DNA from: Hansfordia pulvinata
Taxonomy: Eukaryota > Ascomycota > Sordariomycetes > Xylariales
DNA: 64,000 nucleotides
Assembly: GCA_006538405.1 (NCBI GenBank)
Contig: BJKQ01000001.1
Location: 2,294,001-2,358,000 of the forward strand
Direction: 5' to 3'
Positions 10,626 through 19,252 of this stretch are shown here, piece by piece (position 1 is the first letter of the stretch; each line of letters opens with the position of its first letter). The notes beneath the pieces were generated by a model, which was not told the DNA's origin, did not search any database, and saw only the letters and a program-made list of their open reading frames with translations. Position numbers and translations under genes: made by a program.

Positions 10626-12729
10626 TCACGACGAGGCAAGCGTCCGCTCGGCAGCCGCCACCAAGACCTCGAAGTGATGCTTGACATGGTGCTCTTCGAC
10701 AAAGGGCGTGGCCGAGACATGGCGGATGGCAAAGGTGCCGCCGATGACGGTGCTCGAGAGGAAGATCTTACCCTCAGCAACGACTTCGTCGTACATCTTC
10801 TTGGTGAGGACGTTGGCCTCGTCGGGCGTCGCGGCGTTCGGGGCTCGGAGGCGGAGGACGGTCAAGGCGAAGCGGGGGCCGGTCAGGACGTCGAAGAGGT
10901 CGGGGCGGCCGCGGACGAGGGCGGCGAACGACTCGGCCAGGGCGACGTGCTTGCGGATGTGGGCCTGCAGGCCCTTGACGCCGTAGGAGCGCAGGACGAA
11001 CCACAGCTTGAGGCTGCGGAAGCGGCGGCCAAAGGGGATCTGCCAGTCGCGGTAGTCGGTGACGAGCCCGGACTCGGAGTGGCGGTTGCTGACGATGGCC
11101 AGGGAGACGCTGAGGGCCGAGACGAGCCAGTTGCGGTCGCGCACCCACAGCGCGCTGCAGTCGAAGTTGGTCAGCAGCCACTTGTGCATGTTGGTGTTGA
11201 AGCTGTGGAAGCGGGCCAGCGCCCCATCAGCCCGGTCTCGCGGTGCTCGGGGCACACCAGCGCCACGCCCGCGTACGCCGCGTCCACGTGGACCCAGATC
11301 TCGCCGCCGCCGCCGACGCCGACGCCGCCGCCGTCCTTCTTCTCCTTCTGCTGCTGCTGCTGATACTCGGCCTTGAGCTCGTCCAGCGCGTCGGCAATGT
11401 CGCGCATGTCGTCGGTGGCGCCCGTGTCGGTGGTGCCCATGGTGGCGGTGAGGAAGAAGGGCTCGAGGCCCTTGGCGCGCAGGCCGCGGACGGCCTCGCG
11501 GACGCCCGCGGCGGTCATCTTGTAGCCGTCCTCGGCCCGGGCGGGGATGGCCCGGAACCGGACGCCGGCGATCTGCGCCGCCTTGCGCGTGCAGCTGTGC
11601 GTGGCCGTGCTGGCCAGGGCGACCAGGCGCCCGCGGCGCTCCGCCAGGGCGTCCTCCAGCTCCTCCTTCTCCTTCTCCTCCTCCTCGCAGCCCAGCTCCC
11701 CGCCGCCGCCGCCCGGCTGCCGCCGCCGCAGGAGGTGGGCGGTCGCCTCGCGCAGGTACTTGTCGCGGGCGGCGACGAGGACCGTGGCGACGGCCTCGGA
11801 GGCGCTGCCGTGGATGACGCCGCCGCCGGCGGTGGGGCCGTCGGAGAGGTAGGCCTCGGGCAGGGCCAGCAGGCGCGCCAGCCAGTCCATGACGACCGTC
11901 TCGAGCTCCGTCACGGCGGGCGAGCATACCCAGTTGAAGTTGGCGCTGTTGAGCGCCGCCGACCACATCTCGCCCAGCATGCCCGGGTAGCTGCTCGCGC
12001 AGGGGAACCAGGCCAGGAAGTTGGGCGACTGCCTGTGATGATGCGAGTCAGCCTTGTCTCTGTTTCTTGAGGGTTTTCTTTTTTCCTTCTTCTTTTCTTC
12101 ATGTTCAAAATCAATCCTTGAGAGTTCATTTTTCACATCTGTCGTCCAACTGGAGCGAACGGACTCAAGTCTTGTCTTTTCTCCCCCGTCTCGTGCGTGT
12201 CTGCCTCCCATGGTCTTTGACGTTTGGACTGTCGCGCCCCACGGGGCAGCGAAGCGGGGGAGGGGCAGCGCTGCCCCGCGACGGAGGGGGCAGAGGGCAA
12301 ATGGAGAGAGATGTGCGACAAGAACGAAGGGTCCATGAAGGGGATGGAAAGAAAGAAGAAGAAGAAGAAGAAGAAAAAAAATAGGAAAAATTAGAAGAAG
12401 AAGAAAACCCATATTGACCTACCAATGCGTTATGCCAGGCATGATCTTGTCCTCAATGTCCTTCTGGATGTCCTCCCAGGCCTCGCCATCCTGCGGCGCC
12501 TGCTCCGGCAGCAGCTTTCGCAGGTACCCCGGCTCGACCTCGGAAAGCACCCGGCGGTCCTCGATGTTGTCGTAGTACTTGACGACTGGGGCGTTGCTCT
12601 CTGTCAGCCTGGTCACAGCGATGCATGTTGAGGGTGTAGGAGTGGGGGGCTGTTTGATTCTGGAAGGGGGTGCAGCGTACTCTCGTCAATAGACGACACT
12701 GCCGCCTCTCTGAACTGTTGCGAATCCAT
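10626..12729 (-). CDS. PLP-dependent group II decarboxylase (aromatic-L-amino-acid decarboxylase type), with an apparent one-base frameshift
   Basis: The family removes the carboxyl group from aromatic L-amino acids (tyrosine, DOPA, tryptophan types). Exons on the minus strand: 12729-12681 (MDSQQFREAAVSSIDE), 12600-12423 and 12032-10626. Junctions are GTACGC...ACAG and GTAGGT...ACAG; they rebuild VEPGYLRKLLP and MPGITHWQSPNFLAWFP, both hallmark motifs. Later motifs are GGGVIHGSASEA, TATMGTTDTGA, WVHVDAAYAG and the PLP-lysine motif NMHKWLLTNFDCS. Between CPEHRETGL and LARFHSFNTNMHK the frame slips by one missing base; a fifth G in the GGGG at 11222-11225 (C run on +) restores one continuous frame of about 544 aa. 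Everything else is intact, so sequencing error is more likely than a pseudogene. Substrate cannot be told from sequence. Confidence 0.88.
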
Positions 12730-13297
12730 TGTCGGGGTCGTCGGGGTGGTGGGGGGGCCAAGGTTGCGGGAACTTGGATGCTGAGAAGACACGGTCTATC
12801 TCGCGAGCTTGATCTATGTTCCAATGACGCCAGCCCAGAAGAGCAGAAAAGAAATACCACGTTGGAACCGGTGCCCATGTGCCAAAGACGCGAGACGAGG
12901 GAGGGAAGGTTTATACAAGCAAGATGACAGGCTGCCATGCCAAAGGCGCAGTGTGTTGCCCATGTCAATCGGATGGGGCTAACCACCTCCGACGTCGCCC
13001 CGAGGGGCAGTTGACGGGCGCACCTATTGATTGCAGGCGCCTGTGGCCTCCGAGGGTCCTCGGGGAGAAAGGAGTGTCCAGACCGTGTACACCAGTCCGG
13101 GGTTGGGCCAGGCATCCAGCATGGCAGCTTCAGCTTCAAATCCTACGAATGACAAGACCCCACTGACTTTCCGATAGCCTGGCTCGTTTGAGGGTGCTTC
13201 TCAGCTTCATGAGTAGAAGAAAAATGAAGGCCGCCCAGGGCCCTCCGGGTCCCACGGCGGGGTAGCTCGCGGGTGACAGCACGGCAAAAGATTAAGC
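12730..13297. other. Promoter region of the decarboxylase gene
   Basis: No gene seen. It lies between the decarboxylase start and the tRNA, both on the minus strand. Confidence 0.5.
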
Positions 13298-13371
13298 TGA
13301 TTTCGCCCGGACTTGAACCGGAGACCTTCAGTGTGTTAGACTGACGTGATAACCAACTACACCACGAAACC
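13298..13371 (-). tRNA. tRNA-Val (anticodon AAC)
   Basis: Read on the minus strand it is a full 74-nt cloverleaf without intron. The acceptor stem GGTTTCG pairs with CGAAATC allowing one G-T pair, with discriminator A. D arm GTGTAGTTGGTTATCAC (A box), anticodon stem TCAGT/ACTGA with loop CTAACAC, and T arm TCCGG-TTCAAGT-CCGGG (B box) are all present. The anticodon AAC decodes valine GTT/GTC. Confidence 0.96.
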
Positions 13372-13640
13372 ATGTTGCTTGATGTGTTCCCCTTATGCTA
13401 TGCAAGCCTAGGATTCTTGCAACCAGACCCTGCCACGTTCTGAGGAGCCTGTTGGCTCGATCATGGCTGCGATTGAACAGCCCCTTTGTCTCTTTTCCCT
13501 GCATCCAGACAAAGCCATTCGACCGGTTCCCTTGCATCCCTGGGTACTGTTCGATGATTGTTCAGAGACCTACCAGGGGTTCCCGGATTGCAAAGAGAAT
13601 AGAGGCACAGAGAGCCGTACGTGCCTCGGCCCTCTAGTTT

Positions 13641-13697
13641 GCCGCGTGGCGCAGTTGGGGCTGCCGGCTCGTCATTCCGGTTTCGAGGACAATGGCA
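13641..13697 (+). pseudogene. Truncated tRNA-Met-like relic
   Basis: The segment begins GCCGCGTGGCGCAGTTGG, which matches the 5' half and A box typical of fungal tRNA-Met. It then shows a CCGG...CCGG anticodon-stem-like pair with loop CTCGTCATT, and a B-box-like GGTTTCGAGGAC. The variable loop and part of the T arm are missing and no full cloverleaf forms. I read it as a decayed, internally deleted tRNA about 270 bp from the intact tRNA-Val; chance similarity remains possible. Confidence 0.35.
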
Positions 13698-13936
13698 GTC
13701 CCCGGGCGGCTGGAGTTATTCCCAAGACCACAAACAAAGTGTTCACGGCAATGGGCTGAACAATCTCGGAACCCGGACAGCCCATGATCGAAACCGAGAT
13801 ATATCAGCCAGAACATCCGCTCGGTCTCTGGGGTTCTGAGCCATCCTTCTGACTCATATCATTATAACCAGCAGAAAACCCGGCAACCCGAAACACCAGG
13901 CCAATCGATCGGAGACGTCCTCGAAGACCTCCCACC

Positions 13937-14290
13937 ATGGCGAAGAACGAGGATAACGCCGCGCTGGAGCAGCGCGAATCTGGCTCGCAGAAAGACGCCA
14001 AAGCATCCCGTCCGACCAGGTCTGTTAGGTTGGCAGAGCCGTTGGACAATAGCATGGCCATAACGGCTGGCAAAGCCAATGTGGCTCCCCTCCAGGTGTC
14101 TGATGACGCGAACGAGGCCCCGCAGGCCAGGAACCTCGAGACACCAGGCGTCGGGCACCAGAGAAAAGGCTCCAAATGCGAGAACGTGTCGGCGCGCCGG
14201 ACCAGGCCGTCTCTTCCTTTCAAGCCCCTCGAAAGGGTGGAGGAAGAGGAGCAAGTCGGAGAGGAGGAAACGAGGGGGAGACGTCGATAG
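13937..14290 (+). CDS. Possible small hypothetical protein
   Basis: A 117-aa frame starts with an ATG in strong context (cccaccATGG). The product is hydrophilic, rich in E, R, S and A, with no domain, signal or membrane segment I recognise. Only the start context and moderate length support it. It may be a chance frame in the 1.7 kb between the tRNA and the deacetylase gene. Confidence 0.25.
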   Translation: MAKNEDNAALEQRESGSQKDAKASRPTRSVRLAEPLDNSMAITAGKANVAPLQVSDDANEAPQARNLETPGVGHQRKGSKCENVSARRTRPSLPFKPLERVEEEEQVGEEETRGRRR

Positions 14291-14849
14291 ATTGATGATG
14301 GTCTTGCCTGGCATCACTCGGGGGTGAATGCTGCACCCAAAGAGACTTGAGAAGCCATATGTGACTTGTTGATGGAGGTTTACTTTGCGGCGGCGATAGT
14401 ATCAAGTATCCAATTTCATTGTATTCAACCCATCCCACTGCTTCGTGCCCATTTGTCACGCCACTGTCGTCCACCCGGTTCAACAGGCAGTGAAGCCGCC
14501 CTGGTGATACTCGTAGGTGCCAAAGGCGTCAATGCACTGCCGGTGTGTTTAGGCCCTCCAGGTTAGCGCCCTCAGACCCTATAAGACGCGTCCCTGCACG
14601 CGTAAAGGGGCCCCGGAAAAGCCCTGTATTTGTACGGGTGCCCCGGCCGTTGGGCGGTGGGTGGGGCAGCTCCACGACCCAGGCTTCCATTCCGTCGCCC
14701 CGGAACTTTGCTTCCCCATCCTCGCGTCGACACGGCATCGACATCCGCCTCTTCCCGCATCGCACACCACCGGTAAAGCAGGGCTGGGCCAAGCTTGAAC
14801 CCCGACTTCCATGACCCGGCCGCATTCAAACAAGAAAGCCCCCTCTCTG
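14291..14849. other. Intergenic sequence without a gene
   Basis: No coding or RNA feature could be supported. Confidence 0.45.
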
Positions 14850-15049
14850 CACCCAAAGTGCCGGCCGCCCCCTGCTTGCAACACACCGCCATCCCGGCCC
14901 CCGTCGTCCCCTCCGCTTTCCGCCTCCGCCTCCGCCTCCCTTTCGCCCTCACGATGCCCGCCGGCGGCTGCTAAGCGTGCCCGATTCTGCTCTGCTCTGT
15001 TCTGTTCCTTCCGACCGACCTGAATTGGGTTCCCACACCTGAGGCGCCA
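14850..15049 (+). promoter_or_regulatory. Pyrimidine-rich promoter/leader of the deacetylase gene
   Basis: The + strand is strongly C/T-rich (for example around 14881-14950), as is common just upstream of fungal start codons. No TATA box is assigned. Confidence 0.4.
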
Positions 15050-15844
15050 ATGCCGCGCTTCCCCTCGCTCTTCCGCTTGCCCTCCAAGCTGCGCCGGCGA
15101 GCGCGGCGAAGGAGGATGTCGACCCTGTTCCTGCTGCTACTGACCCTTCTGGTCCTGCTCGTGCCCTTCTACGCCATCTACAAGCCCCCGCGCTCCCTCA
15201 TCCGCTACTTCGTCGCCCGCTGGCCCGACGTGCTGTGGGAGGTGCCCACGTCCCGCAAGGTCGTCGCCCTGACCATCGACGACGCCCCTTCCTCCCACAC
15301 CCAGGAGATCCTCGGCGTCCTCAACGGCCACGGCGCCCACGCCACCTTCTTCGTCATCGGCGGCCAGGTCCCCGGCCGCGAGGACACCCTCGCCGACGTC
15401 GTCCGCAGCGGCGACGAGCTCGGCAACCACGCCATGCACGACGAGCCCTCCCGCGCCCTCAGCGACGCCGACCTGACCGGCGAGATCGAGACCGTCCGCG
15501 ACCACATCCGCGACGCCTACCAGCGCGCCGGCCGCGACGACCAGATGCCGCCCCAGTACTTCCGCCCGGGCTCCGGCTTCTTCAGCGACCGCATGCGCCG
15601 CCTCGTCGACAAGCTCGGCTTCCGCCTCGTCCTCGGCAGCGTCTACCCCCACGACGCCCAGATCAACTTCTCCTGGCTCAACGCCCGCCACATCCTCAGC
15701 ATGGTCCGCCCCGGCGCCATCATCATCTGCCACGACCGCCGCAGCTGGACCGCCCCCATGCTGCGCAGGGTCCTCCCTGAGCTCAAGCGGAGGGGCTACG
15801 AGGTCGTCAGCCTGACGGAGCTGCTGAGCCAGGCCGGCAAATGA
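15050..15844 (+). CDS. Membrane-anchored polysaccharide deacetylase (NodB homology domain)
   Basis: Single exon, 264 aa. The family removes acetyl groups from N-acetylglucosamine polymers such as chitin. An Arg-rich N-terminus (residues 12-22) precedes one transmembrane helix (about 24-44), giving a type II topology with the catalytic domain outside the cytosol. NodB motifs: TIDDAP near 75-80 (for TFDDGP; catalytic and metal Asp), GNHAMHDEP near 125-133 (metal histidines; spacing differs slightly from the classical H-x3-H), FRPGSGFFS near 171-179 (motif 3) and IIICHD near 224-229 (catalytic His, motif 5). The ATG at 15116 is an alternative start that would drop most of the basic tail. At 264 aa it is a compact member without carbohydrate-binding modules. 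Substrate is unproven. Confidence 0.9.
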   Translation: MPRFPSLFRLPSKLRRRARRRRMSTLFLLLLTLLVLLVPFYAIYKPPRSLIRYFVARWPDVLWEVPTSRKVVALTIDDAPSSHTQEILGVLNGHGAHATFFVIGGQVPGREDTLADVVRSGDELGNHAMHDEPSRALSDADLTGEIETVRDHIRDAYQRAGRDDQMPPQYFRPGSGFFSDRMRRLVDKLGFRLVLGSVYPHDAQINFSWLNARHILSMVRPGAIIICHDRRSWTAPMLRRVLPELKRRGYEVVSLTELLSQAGK

Positions 15845-16641
15845 GATCTGGGCTTCCCCCCTCCCCAGAGGCATCTTTCGCTTGCCCACTACACACATCA
15901 GCATTAGACGCGGGCAAAGTAAGAACCGACCCCGCAAGACCTGCCTGGGTTCAGGCACGTCCGCCCCGTTAGAAGAAAAAGAGGACGGGAAACACGGACC
16001 CCGGCACCACTGCTTACCTGGGCACTGGACTAGCAGCTCGGCCACCATGCACTTTCCATTCGCGAACTCGAACACAAGCTGCCACGCAGCAGACACGTCG
16101 AGTCATGACACAACCTAGGGACTAGACGGGGATTTTGGGGTATAGACGGCCGCATCTGGGACACAAATAGGAGCACGCCCTTTATCCGGGCCGGAAGACC
16201 ACAGTGATATGACGCCGGACTTGGGAAAACCCCAATCATCTGCCACGAACATAGTCTGGCAATTTATTAGTAATACTTGATGAGGTCTACGTATATATAG
16301 TTGTGTGGTGTACTATACACTGAAGACGGGGCTCTGCCCTCTCCCTTCCCTGCAGCTCGCGAGTCGAATATTTGCATAACGGCTGGCTGTCATCCTCATA
16401 TCAGAAGAGAGGCTGCGTTGGCGGGTTCAAGCTCCAACATACCCGCAACGACCGGGACGAAGTTTAGGAATTCTCTCTTCTTGGCTATCAAGTGCCTACA
16501 CGTATCGGTATCTAGATGCTAGGTCTGGAACAAGACAAAGTTCATCTCAATCATCCCAATTCGTTGAACGGACATAGCAGGCCGCGGTATCTGTCTTTCT
16601 CCTTTTCCTCTTCTTTTTTTCCCTCTTTATCTTTCTCCACC
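15845..16641. other. Intergenic region between convergent genes
   Basis: It contains the 3' ends of the deacetylase (+) and the cystathionine-synthase-like gene (-). An A/T-rich patch lies near 16260-16310. No gene seen. Confidence 0.5.
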
Positions 16642-18210
16642 TCACTTCGCCGCGGCGGCGCCGGCGGCCCGCTCGTCCCTCAGCGCGCGCATGCCCTGCA
16701 CCAGGTCGTCGCGCAGGTCCTCCCACCCCTCGAGCCCGACGCTGACGCGCAGCAGGCGGCGGTCCACGGTGCGGTCCGTCATAGCGCGCCACTCGATCAG
16801 GCTCTCGACGCCGCCCAGGCTGGTGGCGTGGTGGAACAGGCGCAGCTTGGAGGGCAGGCGGCGCGCCGCGTCCTCGTCGCGCGCGACGAAGGAGAAGACG
16901 GGGCCGAACCCCTGGGGCATCTGCCGCGCTAGCCAGGCCGGCGGCTGGTCGCTGCTGCTGCTGCTGCTGTCGGGGTCGCGCTGCAGGGACGCGTGGTGCA
17001 CCGACTCGACCATGTCGCGGACCAGGGCCGCGTCTTCTTGATCCTTGTCGCCGCCGCCGTCGCCACCGGAGGCAGAGGAGGAGGAGGAGGAGGAGGAGGA
17101 GGAGGAGGCGGCACCGGCGAGCCAGCGGACGAGCTGGCCGGCGTCGGCGCTCTGCTTGCGGACGCGCACCTCGAGCGTGCGGAGGCTGCGGACGCCGAGC
17201 CAGCCCTCGAGGCTGCCCATGACGGAGCCGAGGATCATGCGCTCGTCCCGCAGGCCCGGGAGCAGCGTCGCGGCGTGCCGCGGGTGGACGGCCAGGACGC
17301 CGCACAGCATGTCGCTGTGCCCGCCGATGTACTTGGTGCCGCTGTGCATGACGACGTCGACGCCCCAGCCCAGCGGGTCCAGCAGCGGCGGCGGCGCAAA
17401 GGTCGCGTCGCAGCTGAGCCACGCGCCCCGGGCGCGCGCGCGGCGGGACCACAGCTCCAGGTCGCGTGCCTCGCCCGTCGGGTTGAGCGGCGTCTCGACG
17501 TGGATCAGGTCCCCCTTGCCCAGCGCGGAGGCGGGGCCGCCGTCCTCCTCGCTCTCGAGCTCCGACAGCTCCACCACCTCGAGCCCCGTCAGCTTGCGCA
17601 TCAGCTCCAGGACGCCGTGGCAGCCGTGGTAGCCGCCCCGATGGCGACGCGGCGCGGGTTGAGCTGGACCAGCAGCGCGTGGAAGGCGGCCAGGCCGCTG
17701 GCATAGGTCAGGGCGGGCCCCCGCAGGGTCGACGACAGGATCGCCTCGAGGCGCGTCGTGTTGGGCGCGCTGTCGCGCGAGTAGACGTGCGAGTCGTGTG
17801 GGTTGTTCGGCTGTTTGCCCCGTCACACTGGGCGTCAGCCAGGAATCGAATCTTTTGGGAGGGAGGAGAGGAGGAAAAATAAGGGATTGGATAGTGAGCT
17901 CGGTGGATGGATGGATGGATGGGATACGCACATTGACATTCTCCCACGCTGACAGCTTGTCCGGGTCGTCGCTGTAGCGGTATGTCGTCGACACATGCAT
18001 GGGCGGCGCCACGGCCTGGTGCGAGTTGAGGTAGTCATCGGCGTGGATCGCCTGCGCCGACAGCGACAGGTGCTGCAGCCGCGTCGCCAGCCGGTGCGAC
18101 TCGGACACGGCCGGCCCGTCCCCGTGACCCGCCTTCTCGTGCGCCGAGTCCGCCACCAGCTCCGGCTGCGCGCCGGGCTGCTTCTTCTGATGCTGCTCGT
18201 CTGCAGCCAT
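16642..18210 (-). CDS. Cys/Met-metabolism PLP enzyme, cystathionine gamma-synthase-like, with an apparent one-base frameshift
   Basis: The family acts in transsulfuration, making or cleaving cystathionine-type thioethers. Exons on the minus strand are 18210-17932 and 17810-16642, with intron GTGCGT...ACAG joining WENVN to PNNPHDSHVYSRDSAPNTTR. Other motifs are NSHQAVAPPMHVSTTYRY, ALTYASGLAAFHALL, HVETPLNPTGEARDL, and the PLP-lysine motif VVMHSGTKYIGGHSD. At RRVAIG/GGYHGCHG one base is missing: a fifth G in the GGGG at 17636-17639 (C run on +) restores a frame of about 482 aa. A Ser/Gly/Asp-rich insertion lies around 16960-17110. It most resembles the less-studied fungal branch related to yeast YHR112C and YML082W rather than a classical STR2. 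No other damage is visible. Confidence 0.85.
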   Translation of the reverse strand: MAADEQHQKKQPGAQPELVADSAHEKAGHGDGPAVSESHRLATRLQHLSLSAQAIHADDYLNSHQAVAPPMHVSTTYRYSDDPDKLSAWENVNVRIPSIHPSTELTIQSLIFPPLLPPKRFDSWLTPSVTGQTAEQPTRLARLLARQRAQHDAPRGDPVVDPAGARPDLCQRPGRLPRAAGPAQPAPRRHRGGYHGCHGVLELMRKLTGLEVVELSELESEEDGGPASALGKGDLIHVETPLNPTGEARDLELWSRRARARGAWLSCDATFAPPPLLDPLGWGVDVVMHSGTKYIGGHSDMLCGVLAVHPRHAATLLPGLRDERMILGSVMGSLEGWLGVRSLRTLEVRVRKQSADAGQLVRWLAGAASSSSSSSSSSSASGGDGGGDKDQEDAALVRDMVESVHHASLQRDPDSSSSSSDQPPAWLARQMPQGFGPVFSFVARDEDAARRLPSKLRLFHHATSLGGVESLIEWRAMTDRTVDRRLLRVSVGLEGWEDLRDDLVQGMRALRDERAAGAAAAK

Positions 18211-19028
18211 GATTGCTGGTAGCCGGGTATGGGCGGATGCGACTGTACAAGGTGGATGAGTTCGTGCGTGGTGGATAGTCGGGCTGCTCGTCGTCTCCTC
18301 GTCTCCTCGTCTCTGGTTGAATGTCAGTTGCGCCCTTCCCAGACTGACGAAAGGGTACAGAACGTGCGGATATTTGTAGATGTCGTCGAGGGGCTTGGCT
18401 GGTCACTTGATGCTGAATTATCACCCAGAAAGTGACCTCGCCCAGCTTGCCTGAATGTGGGAATGGTGAGCGAACACGATGCGCGTGCACGCGAGGCGGC
18501 GGTGGGATGAATGGCGGGGTAGAAGGGCAGACAGCACCGGTGCCGCGTCGTGTCGCCATCTCGCGCGCTGGCAGCCGGTTACGCAATCGCCCCGGGGCCC
18601 TCCACCGCGGCGACGGCGCCCCTCCCCCGCGACCATTGGGCTTCCATTCGGCCCGCTATCGGTCCACCGGGCCTTGCCGATCCACTTTGCCTGTCAAGCG
18701 CAGGGCGTGCTCCGTCGCTCCGCGCGGCCTCACTTGTCGCTCAGAGTTCCTAAATCCGACACAGGGAGGGCCAAGACTCCAGCTCGGACCGAAAGACAGC
18801 CCAGGCCTGGCAGATGTAGTGGTTCGAATTATTCGGTAGGTATTATGGCGCTATGTCGCTACATTATTAGGGGGTGCGTCTTGGACTCTGGGAGCTGGCC
18901 CCAGGCCGGGGGGACGCCCCATGACAGTATTGAGCTCCCTTGAGCACCGGTCGATCTTGTGAGCATTTTGTACGCCAACGCTGAGGGAAAGCAACCTGAT
19001 CGGCCGTGATGCTCGACTCAAATGGGGG

Positions 19029-19060
<32 letters not shown>

Positions 19061-19252
19061 GCTGTCCTCAAGGATGGTATGCAAATGACTCCTATGCGCC
19101 CGCTGAATCCAAATGCGCCATGCCACCGCGAGCTGGCTGGCCGGTTGCCAAATGTCAACAAACACTTCCGGTCCGACTCTATTTCGTGTACAATTGACGG
19201 AAGGAGATTCGTTAGTATCGATAAGTGAATGGCGCATCGAGCCTCCTCTTGC
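18211..19252. other. Intergenic region with a poly(A) tract
   Basis: It holds the promoter of the cystathionine-synthase-like gene and the 3' end region of the TRP-like gene. The only structured element is a 30-bp A run at 19029-19058. No gene seen. Confidence 0.5.
19029..19058 (+). repeat. Homopolymer A run of about 30 bp
   Basis: The run is preceded by GGGGG and followed by CTGCTGTC. No element body or target duplication is recognised beside it. The exact length is doubtful because homopolymers elsewhere in this window appear mis-called. Confidence 0.8.

Noticed and set aside
10560..11363. 267-aa plus-strand frame
   Set aside because: Exact antisense of the decarboxylase exon.
15137..16096. 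319-aa minus-strand frame
   Set aside because: Antisense shadow of the polysaccharide deacetylase, Val/Ala/Glu/Asp-rich because of codon GC bias.
19029..19058. Poly(A) tract as the tail of a retroelement
   Set aside because: No element body, no target-site duplication and no reverse-transcriptase relic next to it.
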